Assembly: GCA_013399015.1 (NCBI GenBank) | Contig: VWZX01001144.1 | Span: forward strand, 682,001-746,000 | Length of the DNA: 64,000 nucleotides | DNA from: Galbula dea | Lineage: Eukaryota > Chordata > Aves > Piciformes > Galbulidae | Reading direction: 5' to 3' | Part shown: positions 13,895 through 26,900 of the stretch, piece after piece | Position numbering within the stretch: position 1 is the stretch's first letter | Layout of the letters: every line of letters begins with the position of its first letter | Made by a program: the position numbers and the translations under genes | Notes under the pieces: model-generated | Told to the model about the DNA's origin: nothing | The model's input: the letters and a program-made list of their open reading frames with translations, nothing else | The model's database searches: none

Positions 13895-14290
13895 ATCCTA
13901 GAACAGTCTGGGCTGGAAGGGACCTTAAAGATCAGCTAGCTCCAACCCCCCTGCCATGGGCAGGGATGTCAACCACTAGACCAGGTTGCCCAGAGCCACA
14001 TCCAACCTGGCCTTGAACACTGCCAGGGATGGGGCAGCCACAACCTCTCTGGGTAACCTGTTCCAGTGCCTCACCACCCTTTGGGTAAAGAACCTGCTTC
14101 TAATTTGTAGTTTAAATCTCCCCTCCTTCAGCTTGTATCCATTTCCCCTTGTCCTGTTGCAATCTGAGCAGCTGAAAAGTCTCTCCCCTTCTCTCTTGTA
14201 ATGCCCCTTTAGGTACTGAATGGCTGCTGCAAGGTCCCCTCAGAGCCTTCTCTTCTCCAGGCTGAACAACCCCCTCGCAGTGCTTTGAAT
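13895..14290 (-). mobile_element. CR1 LINE 3' fragment, about 400 bp
   Basis: Starts ATCCTAGAACAGTCTGGGCT and contains CTGCCATGGGCAGGGATG, ACCAGGTTGCCCAGAGCC, CCTTGTCCTGTTGCAATC and CTTCTCCAGGCTGAACAAC, all CR1 3' landmarks. It closely resembles, in inverted orientation, the copy at 56007-56422. Confidence 0.95.
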
Positions 14291-16372
14291 TCAGCAGCAG
14301 CCCAAGTGGCCTGGTGCTGCTAATATGTAGAATATACAGGGTAGGATTTTCTGAAGGATATTTTTAAAAGTTATTCCTTAAAGCAGAGGTGGAAAATTTC
14401 TCCCAGTGCTCAGAAATCTGGAAATGAGAGTCAAGGGGCATGGGATTACTTTGTTTTTTAATTAGAAGGTTTAAAAAAAAAAACCCAACACACCAACCTG
14501 CTGGATCTGTGTCACTGCCTTTTCCTTTCTCTGCTAGCCCCCTCTCAGCTCTTCCTGTCTCACACAAGGACTTGCTCCTTTTCCTCTTTAATAGCAGTGT
14601 GTCTACAGGGTTTAAATTAAGAGGAAACTCAGCAGTAGGGGAAGAAGTGATGGCTTTGAAAGCAATTCTCAGGCTCTTCTGTCCTGGCTCATTAGCCTAC
14701 TTTTTTTTTTCCTTTGACATAGGAAAAACACAGTTGCTCCAGAGAAGGAGCAATACTGCCTTCAGCATGCTGCTGCCAGCCTGTCCCTGGGTGCAGGGCA
14801 TAGGATGCTCCCAGCTGCCCTTGAGGATCTGGGCATCAGTCCCCTGCTGTGCCAGCCCAGATGCCTGCTGTTGCTCGAGGCAATCTTAGCTGCACCATAA
14901 AACATAAAGGAAACTGAGAAGCTCCTCAGCAGCTGTGGTGTAAGGTGGAAATGCTCCCCCCACACAGGCACCCTGCTGGGGAAGCAGGTTTTCTGGTTTA
15001 CAAGAAGAGCCAAAGCATTTTTGTTCCAACCCGAGTTCCCCTCTGGTGAGGTCTCTGTGTAAAGGTGACTCGTGATAGCCACAGGAATTCTCTTTCCCCT
15101 GTTGAGTTCTTCACTGTCATGCAGATGGTGGCAGGGAATCACAATGGTAGTGGCCTGATCCCTCTGCATCTTGGTTATAAGTCAGCTGGGTGTCAATTGA
15201 ATTCACTGCATATATGCTCTTAAACATGTCTAGGTGAGCAGAGAAAAGGAAAACGTCTGAGGTTGAAATATGAACTAATTAATCTTAAGTGATTTGTGAG
15301 CCTTTGCTTCTGGAAGTAAGAACAGTTACACAATTGTGCCCTCAAAAGAACAAAAAAAGCTTAATTTCTAGGGCAGTGGAGGGAAGTGCTCTCAGCTCAA
15401 CCAGCTGTCCAGGGGAAGCAAACCAGAGGGTGATGCTGTGCTCTTCAGTGAAGCTCCCCTTTTGCTCTTTCACATCGTTCGAAGAGGCTGGAGCATGCAC
15501 CTGAGCTGCTTGGTGGAGGCATCTGCATGTTGCCAGTGAGGTCTGGGCAGCCCTGTGGCCTTCTGCTGACCTGCAGGAGGAGAAGACAGGCTCTGTGTGT
15601 GCTTCTTGCAGGGTCTCTTCACAGCCTGGAGTTTATGGTGAATGCTTCTAAATCTCTCTAGGGAATCCATAATATTCCTCACGTTTTTAATCTAAAAGAA
15701 CGTGTGTTTGCATGTGGCCAATGTGCAGCCTCTAGAGAAGACTGAAGGGCACCTTTACATCCACTTGAAAGAAAAGTCTGGAAAATGGGGCAGAATAAGC
15801 CCACAGGAAAAAATGTGGGGGTTTTTTTGGAGGAAGAAACTATTGGTTTGATTTGTCCCTTGAGAATTGGGATGGGCTCCTCAGCCCAGTGTGGTCACTG
15901 GGGGACCTCAGCTGGTGATGACTGCCATAACTTCCCAGGAGCAGTTATGGAAGGTGGTGAGCAGTCACAGCCATTAAAGGCAGAAGCAGCAGCTTAGCTG
16001 TGAGGACATTTATGCCTGGAAAGGAAATCCTGTGTGTGTTAATCTCTGACAACAAGCCTCATGAACCCAAACCAAGAAGGAGATGGCTGTGTCCTGATCC
16101 ATCGAGCCATGAGGGTGTTTGTGTTGCCTGTCATGTAGCACAGCGTAGCACAGACACCTCTTTGTTTGGAGGTGAGTCTTTGTCTTCTTGGCACTGTTTT
16201 TTAGGCAAGTGCCCTACTTCATCCACACTGCTCATCTCTTACATAAAAGATTTTATAATTGCTCTTGGTACAAGCATCAAACAGATCTCAACTTCAGAAT
16301 GTCCTGGCCTTGCCTTGCAGTGCCTTTATTTTTGTCTCTTCACCACTAATAATGTCTTCTTTTGGATTATAG

Positions 16373-16545
16373 GACAGAAAACTGACAAAAGTAGAGAGGC
16401 AGAGGTTTAAAGAGGAAGCAGAAATGTTGAAGGGTCTGCAGCATCCAAACATTGTGAGATTTTATGATTTCTGGGAGTCCTGTGTGAAAGGCAAGAGATG
16501 CATCGTGCTGGTTACCGAGCTGATGACCTCTGGAACGCTGAAGAC
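16373..16545 (+). CDS. WNK2: WNK2 exon 2: kinase N-lobe, helix C to hinge
   Basis: This exon gives 57 codons plus two bases, beginning DRKLTKVERQRFKEEAEM and ending GTLK plus the first two bases of Thr. It carries helix C (RFKEEAEMLKGLQHPNIVRF, with the conserved Glu), strands 4-5 and the hinge (VTELMTSGTLK). The acceptor is TTTGGATTATAG and the donor is AAGAC|GTAAGT, phase 2. The glycine loop and the beta-2 lysine that define WNKs are in exon 1, upstream of the window. Family identity is certain from the continuous kinase text. Confidence 0.97.
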
Positions 16546-17532
16546 GTAAGTGCTGTCCTCCTGCAGGAGGAGGCTAAGAATAGGGAGGGGAATTTTTAGC
16601 AAAACCCTACTTTCCTGTGCTGAAAAAAGGCATCTCCAGATAAAAGAGAAGGGGGGAAAAAAAATGGAGCTGTTCTCTGGTGCCTGTCATTTGTCCCTGG
16701 GTTTGAACTGCAGTGATTTGACAGGAAGAATTTTGGCCTCCATCTCTCTTTTCCCTCCTCTCCTGTTGCAGTTATGCAACTAGAAGCTGTTTTCTGTGTG
16801 TTTCATCTTCTGCCTGTGACGTTTCCATTTGTCAGGGTGTGCTTTTGTGGTTGCTTGTGTGGCTGTATCTGCATGTTTTGTTCTAAAAACTCAGACAGAA
16901 GCACACTTGGAGGGTAGAACCTCTTTTGGAAGTAGAAGGTGCTCTAGGCTATCTACTAAACAATATTAATTAATAGGTTTTGGTCCTGACAGTCCTGTTA
17001 AGGTTGATACAGAACAGTTGGCAGGAATTCTGGAACAGATTTTTCAACCCCAATGGGAGCAGTACTCATCACTGCATATATCCAGTGTGCTGCTCTGCCA
17101 GTGCATTAGCAGGATCTGTATGTTGTTTCCCCAAACATGCCCTCCCAATCACTGGTTTAGGGAAAGGGAAAAAGAAATGCACGGTACAGAGGTCAGAGTC
17201 TTGTGGTTAAGACTAAGCTTCAGTATTCTTTTGATTGGAATATATGGAACATATTCTAAAGCTGCTCTCTGGATGAAGTGAATTGCTGAACTATTAGACT
17301 TGCAAATATTTGGTTGTATTAGCACCAAAATGCTTATTATCTTCCTCCCTAAACATGAATGCTTGAATTCCTCCTTTGGAAAGATCTGTTTCAGTTTGGG
17401 GCTATTTCTGAGCTGCTGTTATGGCATCAAATAAGGAGCTTTTTTCTAGAATGAAGTTTCAGCTGTTAAAGCCCCTAGACTCTCTTAACAACATTTTCTT
17501 TCCACTCACTTCTGGCTCTCTCTGTTCTCCAG
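16546..17532 (+). other. Intron 2
   Basis: 987 nt between exons 2 and 3 with canonical GT-AG ends, phase 2. No repeat or motif that I can name. Confidence 0.95.
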
Positions 17533-17753
17533 GTATCTGAAGAGGTTTAAGGTGATGAAGCCAAAAGTCCTGCGTAGCTGGTGCCGGCAGATACTGAAGG
17601 GTCTCCTCTTCTTGCACACAAGAACTCCACCAATAATCCACAGAGACTTGAAATGTGACAATATTTTTATTACTGGACCAACTGGATCTGTGAAAATAGG
17701 AGACTTGGGTCTGGCAACCCTCAAGAGAGCCTCCTTTGCCAAAAGTGTGATAG
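17533..17753 (+). CDS. WNK2: WNK2 exon 3: catalytic and activation loops
   Basis: It opens with the base completing Thr, then YLKRFKVMKPKVLRSWCRQI. It holds the catalytic loop IIHRDLKCDN (HRD aspartate and metal-binding Asn present) and the metal-binding motif DLG in place of the usual DFG. The DLG leucine is part of the chloride-sensing pocket in WNK kinases. The activation loop KRASFAKSVIG carries the serines whose autophosphorylation activates WNKs. All catalytic residues visible here are intact. Acceptor TCTCCAG; donor ATAG|GTAATC, phase 1, splitting a glycine codon. Confidence 0.97.
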
Positions 17754-20700
17754 GTAATCCTCCTGTTCTCCTTGGCTTCCTCCTGCTGGTGTGGTGGTTG
17801 TCTTTTGAGTAGCTTTCTTTCACATTCTGCATCAGTGGCTTTTTCACTTGTAGGTTGGTGGTAGAGGTGCAAGTGGGTTTGTGACTCTTCCCTTTATACC
17901 ACTAGAAAACATCTTAATCTGTAGGAAATGGTATCATGGCTTCCTCTTCTCTCTCTCTTTCTGTATCACGATGGGAAAAGACTTCTTTGGTTGGTTGGTT
18001 TTTAGTGGAAGTATGGCTTGGTGTCCATGAGTCCTTTTCCTCTCTCCTTCAAAAGGAGCAGCAAGGGTTCTTAGCAGCTTGTGTGCATCCTCCTCCTGAG
18101 AACTGGCTCAGTGCCTGCTGGGACAGCAGAAGAGGAGAGGGAAGAGACAGCATGTCCTGCTCTCTCCCTAACAAGGAAGTACTGCAGAAGCCTGGGAAAG
18201 CCCCTGGGAAACCTTCTGCTTCCAGTGATGCTGGGAGAGGGACCTTTACCTTTGCTGAAGGGAGAGGCTTCTCTCCTTTGCAGAGAGGTCACAGGGGAGC
18301 TGCTCTGGCTGGAACACCTTTTACTGGGGCATCAGCAGAACAGGCTGTTTCTGCAGGCAACTGCAGAGCTCATCCCTGCCTGGACACCATCCTGGCAGAG
18401 CTCTGCTGAAACAAGAGCTGCAATTTATTAAAAACCAGTAGGTACCAAATTTAAAAGAAGTTTCCACTAGGATCTGCAAGAGCTGATGCCCTTAGGGTGG
18501 TGCCCCTGTGAGGAGTGTTAGAACTTGGGTTTGCTTCAACTGGGAGCATGTTTTCTGAATGCCTCTCAAAGGATGTTGTTTCCTTGCAGAAGTAATGTTT
18601 AATGTTTTCTGTGGAAATGTAAGATTTTTCCTGAATCCTCAAACATTTTGTGTTTCTAACACAAGCTTCCATAGCAAATCTCCCTTGTCCAGATCTGTAG
18701 GGGATGGTTCTAGGAAGCTGCTGATGCCTGAATGCTGAAATCATGCACATAGCTGTTTCAACTCACTGTAGGAGTGGAAGTTGATTCTGGGTGATGAGAG
18801 TTAGCAAACTGCAAGTGACAGCCACTGTTCCCTTCCTGTCTATGGAAACAGCATCTTATCTTCTAGCAGTAGTTGCTTAAATAGTTATTCCAGCATCTCA
18901 GATTTTCAGACATAATGATCCTTTACAATTATTTGTACAAAAGTATTGGCCTTAGTGCTTAGGGAGCCCAGTATTGTTGAAGTCAAGATGATGATAAATA
19001 TTTTGGCTATGTGCTTGGTTAGCGTGGGTCTGCTTAGCCTTGTTCATTTGAGGGAAATCCTGGTTTCTGTAAGTTGAGAGAAATCCTATTGGTTTCTATA
19101 AGCTAAAGTGAAATCCTACTGGTTTATGTAAGTTAAGCTTCTCTAGTTTTTAGCTTTCTTTCTCTGTTGAGGGCCAGGTTTTCTTTACATGATATTTTTT
19201 GGCGGTCTTAACAGTTGTCCATGGGACATAATGGAATGGTATCAGTAAAACCAATACTTGTCAAGTCAGTTGTTACCACAACACTGTCAAAGGCTGCTTA
19301 TATCTAAAAGAAATTCAATAGTGAAGAGGGCTGCAGGTTGCTGGCAAAGTGTCTGCATTCATTTTGGCACTCGGATCTGATCTGATCTTCTTGATGAGTA
19401 GCGCTGCTCCGAGGGAAGAATTGGGAGGGTTTGGACACACTGGTGAGAATGAGTAATTCTGCCCCCTCCACAGAGGTAGTAGCTTTAAAGGGATATTAGT
19501 GACTGCAATTTTACCTTGGCTTGAAGAGAATGAAGTCAGCATGGCTGAGGTCCAGTTTCTCCCTGGCTGTGTTCATGCCATCGCTAATGCTCCCCTGACC
19601 TTGCGGTGTATCTCTGCAGGGAGCCCAGCCAGGGCAAAACTCCTCCTTGCCAGGAGGCTTTACACTGAGGTGGTCTGCTTTGTTTAAGGATACTTGTAGG
19701 TATTCCTTCCCACCCTTAAGGGGTGGGTGGAAAATGTCATTTTCATGCTGTTTTGGAGTGGTTTCAAGAGTTTTATTTGTTGCTTAGCTTATGGCCATCA
19801 CTCTCTTCAGATTTGCTTTAAATACTCTGTAATTCATGAGATTCACTCCTGTCTGAGTCTTGCTCCTTCTAAAGCAAGGTAGCAGCTCCTAAAAACCCCT
19901 TTTGCTATGGCAGTTGTTAACTGTTTCAGAGCAGCAGCCACTGCCTGTGTGACAGCTGGGAGGAGAAACCCCAAGAGCAGGTGCTGAGTTAAGCTTTCTC
20001 AGCATGGTGTCCAGCTGGCATACAAAGGCTGAAGGAAGGAGTGTCTGTGGGGTGGAAGGAAGGTAAAAGAGGGGAGAGATTGATCCCAAATCTTGCAAAC
20101 AGCTTGTGCTGAGGCTTGTTTTGCAAGGTAGGCTCACCCAGGCTGCTTCAGAAAATGTGCAAAAGCAGTGATTCTACTGACAGACCTTAATTTGAGAGAT
20201 GTCATTTATGTTGCCATTAACAAGAAAGCTTTTTACCTCAAGTCTCCCACCACACACATCTATACAAGAGCTGCTTTTCCCTGGTATATGTTACTGTCAT
20301 TACAGTTATGCTTTTGCTGCTGATGTAGAGATGTCATAACTGAAAACTAACCAACCAGCCAGGCTGCTACAGGGCTCTGGGGCCAGTTCAGGGGCTGAGG
20401 TGGCTGCTGCTGGGCTGGATGGTCAGAGTTTGTCCAGGTCCTTCACGTGGTCTGAGAACCTCTTGCTCCTCTTCTGGCATCCTGATGCTCGTGGCAGCCT
20501 GTTTTTTTCCAGCAGCACATGACTGCATTGATCTCTTCTCCTTCATATTTTCTAACTGTAGAAAAGAAATAAATAAGCCTTGTCTCCTCAGCAGAAATCA
20601 TGTGATAGAGTTCCTGGAATAAATTACCTGTTAATTTTGTTCCCTTTTTGCTTTATAAGCCCACACTTTCAGAGTAGTTTGCTGTGCAAACGTTGCAGGT

Positions 20701-21426
20701 CTTGCAAGTGGCTGCTTGTACAAAGCTGCAGCTTCCCATTATGAAGCAGTAAGTACAGTCCTTCACTTAATATTTATCCAGTTGCATCAGATTTCTGACA
20801 CCCTAATCCTCGTTGAGTAGGACCTTTATTCTGTGAGTAGCCTTATTGATTTGTCCCACTAAACCAGGGACAGAAATAGGTTTGATGTTTGATGCCTGAC
20901 TTTGTAGGTGATTTGCTCTGCTCCTTGCCTTCCAAGTGCTGTCTGCCTGCTGAGTGGTTGCTGTGTATCTCTGAAGGGGGGGAAAAAAATGCAAATTCAC
21001 ATTTATACACCCAAGAGTGAAGGTTCTCCTTCCTTCTCCCCTTTTCACCTCCATAAGCCTGTACACATCCCTCTCTCCACCCAGGAAAAGGAACCATTTC
21101 ATGCCTTCCAGTATGGTCAGGCAATGTGCCACCTCTATTCTCTTTTCTTATTTTGATGCTTTTTGATTGGCCTGGTTTGGTTTCTCTTCCCACTGGCATT
21201 ATTACCAGCAAGCCATGGGGTTGTAAGTGTGTGTTGTGTGTGTGTATTGCCTTTGGGGTTCTTCCCTGCAGAATGCTTGAGCTTGTTCTAGTTACTTCCC
21301 TCTTCAGAAGTGATCTTACATGCACCTGTACACAGCTAGAATGGGCACAGGTGGAAAAGCTTCTGGTTGAAGCCATCTGGACTTCATCAAAACAAATGTG
21401 CATTCTCTTTGTGCATGTCTCTGCAG
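17754..21426 (+). other. Intron 3
   Basis: 3,673 nt, GT-AG, phase 1. Contains a short degenerate three-copy repeat near 19054. No CR1 and no coding-like conserved segment recognised. The open frame that overlaps exon 4 and extends upstream from 21126 is intron read-through. Confidence 0.93.
19054..19138. repeat. Degenerate three-copy repeat of 26-30 bp
   Basis: GAAATCCT...GGTTT.TGTAAG-type units begin at 19054, 19080 and 19110. Confidence 0.75.
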
Positions 21427-21584
21427 GTACACCAGAATTTATGGCCCCAGAGATGTATGAGGAACACTATGATGAATCTGTGGATGTCTATGCTTTTGGG
21501 ATGTGCATGTTGGAAATGGCTACCTCAGAATATCCCTACTCAGAGTGCCAGAATGCTGCTCAAATCTACCGGAAAGTAACCTGT
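21427..21584 (+). CDS. WNK2: WNK2 exon 4: P+1 loop, APE motif, helix F
   Basis: Two bases complete the split glycine, followed by TPEFMAPEMYEEHYDESVDV and then YAFGMCMLEMATSEYPYSEC. This is the P+1 loop with the APE motif, helix F with its invariant Asp (DVYAFG) and helix G. It ends KVTC exactly at a codon boundary (phase 0) with donor CTGT|GTGAGT. The acceptor is TCTCTGCAG. The 52 complete codons match WNK2 closely. Confidence 0.97.
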
Positions 21585-22823
21585 GTGAGTAAATATCCTT
21601 CATTCCTCTGCAGATCTTGTCACTGCAAGGTTCAAAAGCAGGTTCTGAGGAGGTGTCTGGACAGTCAGATGCATAGTGTATCATGGAAGCTGAGGGATCT
21701 GAGCAGGTTTGTTTGTAAGCTTGCAATCCCATGGCTGGTTTGGGGTTGTACTGCAGCTGCATGAAAGATTTTCTGTCATCTTTGTTGTTGATTTTTGTCT
21801 CCCATCAGCCAAAAATACATCAAACTTGGGAAGAATGAGCAGGGAGCAGTCTTCATTTTAGTCTTGCTTCCTAGATGGGAACTTTTCAAACTGGATCAAG
21901 TTTCCCACAAAAATGAGAGGAGTAACTGTTAGGTTACAGCCTAAATACATATTTGTATGGTGGAGGATATTTAATTCAGATCTCCAGCAAAGGTTCTCTC
22001 TGTATGTGTAACAAATTAGCTGAACATAGAGGGGAAAAAAAAAAAGGGTGGGGAAAGTTAGCAATGTTCAGTTTTGGAGTCAGCCAGAGGTGCTTTATAT
22101 CTGCATTTTGGAGCTCTGCAAGGTCTGGTAATCCCCAGACAGGAACCATGAAAATGGGATTGCTGCATTTTCAGGTGAGCTTAGGCTGGAGGAGAAGTCA
22201 GTCTAAACCAGTCTCTTCACTGAATAAAATACCCTCTCCAAGCATCTCACCCCAGCTCAGAAGTGTATTTGTCTACATGAGCTGTACTGCAAATGGCTGA
22301 AAAACTCCTGAGTCTGTAAGATGCTATCAGATTGCAAATCACTGACTGCAGAGAAATGAGACTTGCCAAAGGCTTTGGCAGCTGTGGTTATATTTTGTTC
22401 CCCTTGGTTAAATGAAACCAAGAGTTACAGGAGGTGGTTTTTTCTTTCAGGATAGTTTATGTTAAACAGAGTAGTTTGTCCAAGATTTTCCCAGGTGCTT
22501 CTTTCCATCTTGTTGCTACAAAAGATGATGATGAGCTGTGTGGTTTGGCCCTTGTGCATCACCAAAAGGTGCAGTCTGCACACTTGGGATGTGAAGAGAG
22601 TCATCCTCAGAAGAAAGATGCCTAAAATTTCCTAAGATTAGCTACTGATGGAGTTGCTTTTATTTCTTTGACCTGTAAGGTAGAAAGAGTCCCTAGGCTT
22701 ACATAGTAGATAAATTGAGGTGGATCCAGCCCTCAGTATTCATTAAGATGTGGTCCTGAAATGAGTTTGTATTCCTCTTACCCAAATGCTTCTCATGAGC
22801 TAAAATCTTCCCAAATGAAACTT

Positions 22824-22858
22824 AGAATCATAGAATAGAATAGAATCACAGAATCCCA
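22824..22858. repeat. CR1-tail-like ATAGAAT simple repeat
   Basis: GAATCATAGAATAGAATAGA followed by ATCACAGAAT. This resembles the short tandem repeat that ends CR1 elements, but no CR1 body follows directly; the next CR1 begins about 90 bp downstream. Confidence 0.6.
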
Positions 22859-22950
22859 TCTATGTCTATGCACAGGGTAAAAAACCCTTCCCCCCAGAAA
22901 AAAACCCAACCCTAATCTAAGAGCATTTTCCAGATGGTTACTGAACACAG

Positions 22951-23185
22951 AGTCATAGAACTGTCAGAGCTGGAAGGGACCTTCAAGATCATCTAGTTCC
23001 AACCCCCCTGCCTGCCAGGGACACCTCCCACTAGATCAGGTTGCCCACAGCCCCAGCCAGCCTGGCCTTCAAAGCTTCCAGGGATGGAGCTTCCCCAGCC
23101 TCTCTGGGCAACCTGTTCCAGTGTCTCCCCACCCTAACAGTGAAGAACTTCCTCTTAATATCCAAACTTCCTCCTAATATCCAAT
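22951..23185 (-). mobile_element. CR1 LINE 3' fragment
   Basis: AGTCATAGAACTGTCAGAGC then TGGAAGGGACCTTCAAGATC and later GGGCAACCTGTTCCAGTG. Same subfamily look as the copy at 11144. Minus orientation. Confidence 0.94.
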
Positions 23186-23870
23186 AATAAACTTGGGAAT
23201 AGCTGTTTGCTTTTGGCAGCTACTTGAGACCTCTGGCCTTCTCCAAGAGTTTCAGTGAATCAGGCTGGTGCAAATCTGGCCCTCTGGGATCCTGCAGAGT
23301 CAGCAAGCACTGCTCTAGGTCAACACTGCATTTCCTGATTTGCTTTATGCTAATCTCTCACACTGGATGTGGAGATGGTTTCATCAGATGCCTACACAAC
23401 TGCATGTGCCAGGTGATGGCTTTATGTGCAGTTGAATTTTTAGAGGTATAGTTTGTATTGTTCAATACCTGTCTTTTCCCACCACTGAAGAAGAAGGTGA
23501 TGCCAGGAAGTTAGTGCTCCTGTAGGTTGCTGTGCTCCCCAGCTGTGATGATGCTATGCTGGGGGGAGAGGGAGGATGCAAACAATTCAGGAGTCTGTGT
23601 TTAAAAGCTGAAATCTGTATCACAAGACACAGGAGGATGTCCCTGCTGGAAATGGGAGAGGTGCCATGGCTTTCTGAAAGCAGGAGGATGCATCTGAAGA
23701 GGGAAAGCAGCTTTATCCCATTGTTGGGTAAACTGCTGCAAGCTGCCATTTGGAGCTTGGTAAAGCTCCATCTTTCCCAAAGGACTGCAACCTTGATTTC
23801 TGGTGGTTTAACTCTTCTTAGTGTTGCTTTCAACCCATAGCTATGCAGAAGTAACTGGGGGGGAGGGAGG

Positions 23871-23938
23871 AACAAAACAAGAAAAAAGCAAAACCCAACC
23901 AACCAACCAAAAAAACCCCAAACCAAACAAACCAAAGC
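23871..23938. repeat. A/C-rich low-complexity tract
   Basis: Built of AACAAAACAAG, (CCAA) and CAAAC units, for example CCCAACCAACCAACC. Confidence 0.85.
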
Positions 23939-26900
23939 CACTAAAAGGGGAATGAGAAGCTGCTCAGCAGTGCAGTTAGCATGGTCATGGCTCTGGCTGG
24001 AGAGCAGCTCCCTGTGGCCCTGTAAGGAATGGAGTGTGTGCAGAGATGGCTCTGCTGGTTTCCTGGCTGCAGGGAGCTGTGCTCTGCACCGTGGGCTGGC
24101 TGGAAACACATGCTGCATCTTCTGAAAGAAGTGAAATAGGTTTGAGGGCTTTGTGGAGTTGCTTGCCTGAATCCTTATGAGGGTGGCTGCTTGTTCCATG
24201 GTGCTCCATCACATTGTTATTCCACTCACTGCTCCCCTACAAGAAGAAAATGTATTTCAGTTGGCACAATGGCTTGTTGGCTTCATGTAGTTATGTAGTC
24301 CTTTGGATGTCCTCTAATACCATCTTTGTAGGTAGCTTAGGAGAAATCTCCTCATGTTCTAAAGCCTTGTATGATGACAGCAGGAATCTCTTCTGATGTC
24401 CTGAAGGTAATACTGGGTCTGTAACCCTAGGTACTGAGTGGCTGCCATGAGGCTCAGGGGGTGTGTTAACCTGCTGCTTGGGACAGGTGTTGCTTCAGCA
24501 GTGTGCCTCATTTGTCTGTGGAGCTGCCATCGTGCTTAGCTGAGGTTAAAGTGACCTGGGTGTGTGTGCATTCAGAGCCACAGATAATACAGATGTCTCC
24601 CATTGCTCCCCATACCCAGAGAAACTCTTGTGTACATCTCTTAGCCATCTGGAATATTGGTAATTAAGACTTTGTAAGACTCCTAAGCCTCATTTGTCAA
24701 AGGAGTAGCCAAGATGGCAAAGAATAATGATTAAACAGAGGATTCCTAATTAGGTATTATATTTCAATTTGCAGACTTAAGTCATCCTTTTTTTTAAACA
24801 CTGTTGAAAGCCTGAGCCAACTCATTTTCTGTGGCAATAACCTTTACATAGCTGAGGATTAGATGGTAAATTATTGTAACTTCGTAAAACTGGTCTTCTA
24901 CTAGTAACTATAGAGAGAGACAGAAAATAGTGCTTGTTGTGAAGAGCAGGGAGTGGTGGAGAAGCTGCTGAAAGGTCACTTTGTTACTTCCGAGGGGTGT
25001 TTTGGAAACGGAACTGTCTAGGAGGAAAAGCTGAAGGAGAAAGCATCAGGTGCAGGCATGGAAGATGTGTTTACTGCGTTTTCCAGCTGGATTCAGGGCA
25101 GTAGCAGTGGGAGCAAAGGCACCGGGATTCCTTAGATGGAAACATTGATAATACTGTCCTTCCAAGGAAAGGGTTAACCAGCTCCCTGTGGAAAGGGAAA
25201 GAGCCCTGTCGCATGCCATGAGCTGTGTGAACTGTCAGCCAGGGAGGAGGAGCAGGGGGTGGACCTCTTGGTGAGGGTGCAAGAGGAGCAGCAGCGTCCT
25301 GGGGTAGATCTTCCATCCCAGAAGGAACCTCTCTGTGGGCTCAACAGCTGCTCTAGAGGAGCTGCATCTGTAGAAGAGCTGGCGACAGCAAGGGACCCCA
25401 CTTCAACCTGCGTGAGTCCCCAGCCTCCCACAGGCGCTGAGGGAAGCTGCTGCTGCTGCTCCAGAGGTGGAGGAATTTGGGGTGTGGGGTCCTGAGCCAT
25501 CCCCAAACAGCAAGGTCTGCCCCATTAGCTGGGGTGGTGATTACTAGTAGACAAAGAAACCCTTGAATATCACTTTTCAGGAAGAGTGAGGGTTGGTCCT
25601 GTGGCAGCTGTTGCTAGCATGGGGTGTTACTAGCCTGAAGTATAGTACAGCAGTGGAGTGTGGATGAAAACCAAGAGGCTGAGTTAGACTGCTTGCAACC
25701 CAGCCTTAGATGAGGTTTGGGGGTTCCCACTAGAGCAGAAGGTAGCTGTCTCCATCTCAGATGGAGGAGATCAATGGTGCAGTGCTCCTCAACACTGTCA
25801 TGCACTTGTCAGTGCAGAAATTTACTTTTTTTTTTTTGATGAAACTGGGGTTTTGCACCGAAAACTAAACACTGGTTTTTTAAGTGAGGAGTCAATGGAA
25901 TGTAAACATGTGATTGCTCTGTCTAGTTTCCTGGTGCTTCTATTTAAAAGACAAACTAAAATAACTCACTTTTCCTGCCCAGAGCTCAGCATTGTGGTGG
26001 CAACCACTGGAGGTGCTGATAGCATCTAAAGGAGTGGGAATTGCTTGATAATGTTTGCATCAGGCAAGTGGTGGCTTGCTAGTGGGGGTCCAGTAAGCCC
26101 CTTACTCTTCAGACAAGCCTCTCACCTTTACTTTGGATTATGCTGGGCTGCATTTTTCTTGCTGCCCAGCACAGTTTAGGGCATTCCTTTGGGTTTACCA
26201 TGATAATAGCTTTTTCAGTTGTTTCTACTTTGTCATAACACTGTCAAACTCTTGCCTTGCTAATGGGATGTCAGCAACATCTGAAGTCATAGCTGTTTGA
26301 GCCATGTGTGTTGCTGGTCCTTACTGGTATAGAAAGTGGGAACATTAGTATGTATGTAATGTTCCAGAATCAAGGGGCAGTCGTTTGCCAAGTGTACAGA
26401 GGGGCTCATTTCTTTGCCAGATAAGACATGCTTGTTCCATTTGGTCACCTCTCTCTGCCCTTTCAGCCTGAATTATGGAGTGTAAACATCCAAAAAATGG
26501 GTATGTAACGGAAATAGAGAATACATATTTTTCAGGCAACAGGTCCAAGCCACATCTCTGCTGCATTTAACTTTGAAGTGATTTCCTGGTCAGCATATTT
26601 GCAGTGACCTTCATTCTGGTGCCATAATCTCATTTTTCATGCATAACTTGATGGTTTTTCTTAGTCAGATTTTTTTTTTGTGTTTAATCATTCTGCCAAG
26701 TGATTTTGATGTAGACAATAGTGATGAAACGCTGGAATCTGTGACCTTCCCATGCAGCTCCAGTCTGATGTTTTCTTACTGATGCGCAGCAGACCAGCTG
26801 TATCTGCTTGGAGTTCATGGTGACCTCATTGGCTTTGGCAGCACAAACCTCCTCTGAGAACAACCCACATCTTTAGAGTGTTCTGTTTGGCATTTTAAGG

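Larger units (their letters stand above)
1..16372 (+). other. Intron 1 (3' part) with no recognised gene
   Basis: No conserved coding text is visible on either strand; open frames are short and scattered. The intron holds four CR1 fragments (2458, 3197, 11144 and 13895), an 18-bp minisatellite at 3854, a 44-bp duplication at 6063 and small inverted repeats at 365 and 12546. Open frames at 3235-3426 (minus) and 13986-14201 come from CR1. The remainder looks like unique, moderately AT-rich intron sequence. Confidence 0.85.

Noticed and set aside
20843..21403. 186-residue open frame on the minus strand next to exon 4
   Set aside because: No recognised domain, no splice structure, intron sequence of WNK2 on the opposite strand.
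21126..21764. 212-residue open frame containing exon 4
   Set aside because: Only 21427-21584 is exon; the extensions are intron read-through on both sides, shown by the consensus acceptor and donor.
23462..24199. 245-residue open frame on the minus strand
   Set aside because: It crosses an A/C-rich low-complexity tract and has no domain or conserved text; judged a chance open frame.
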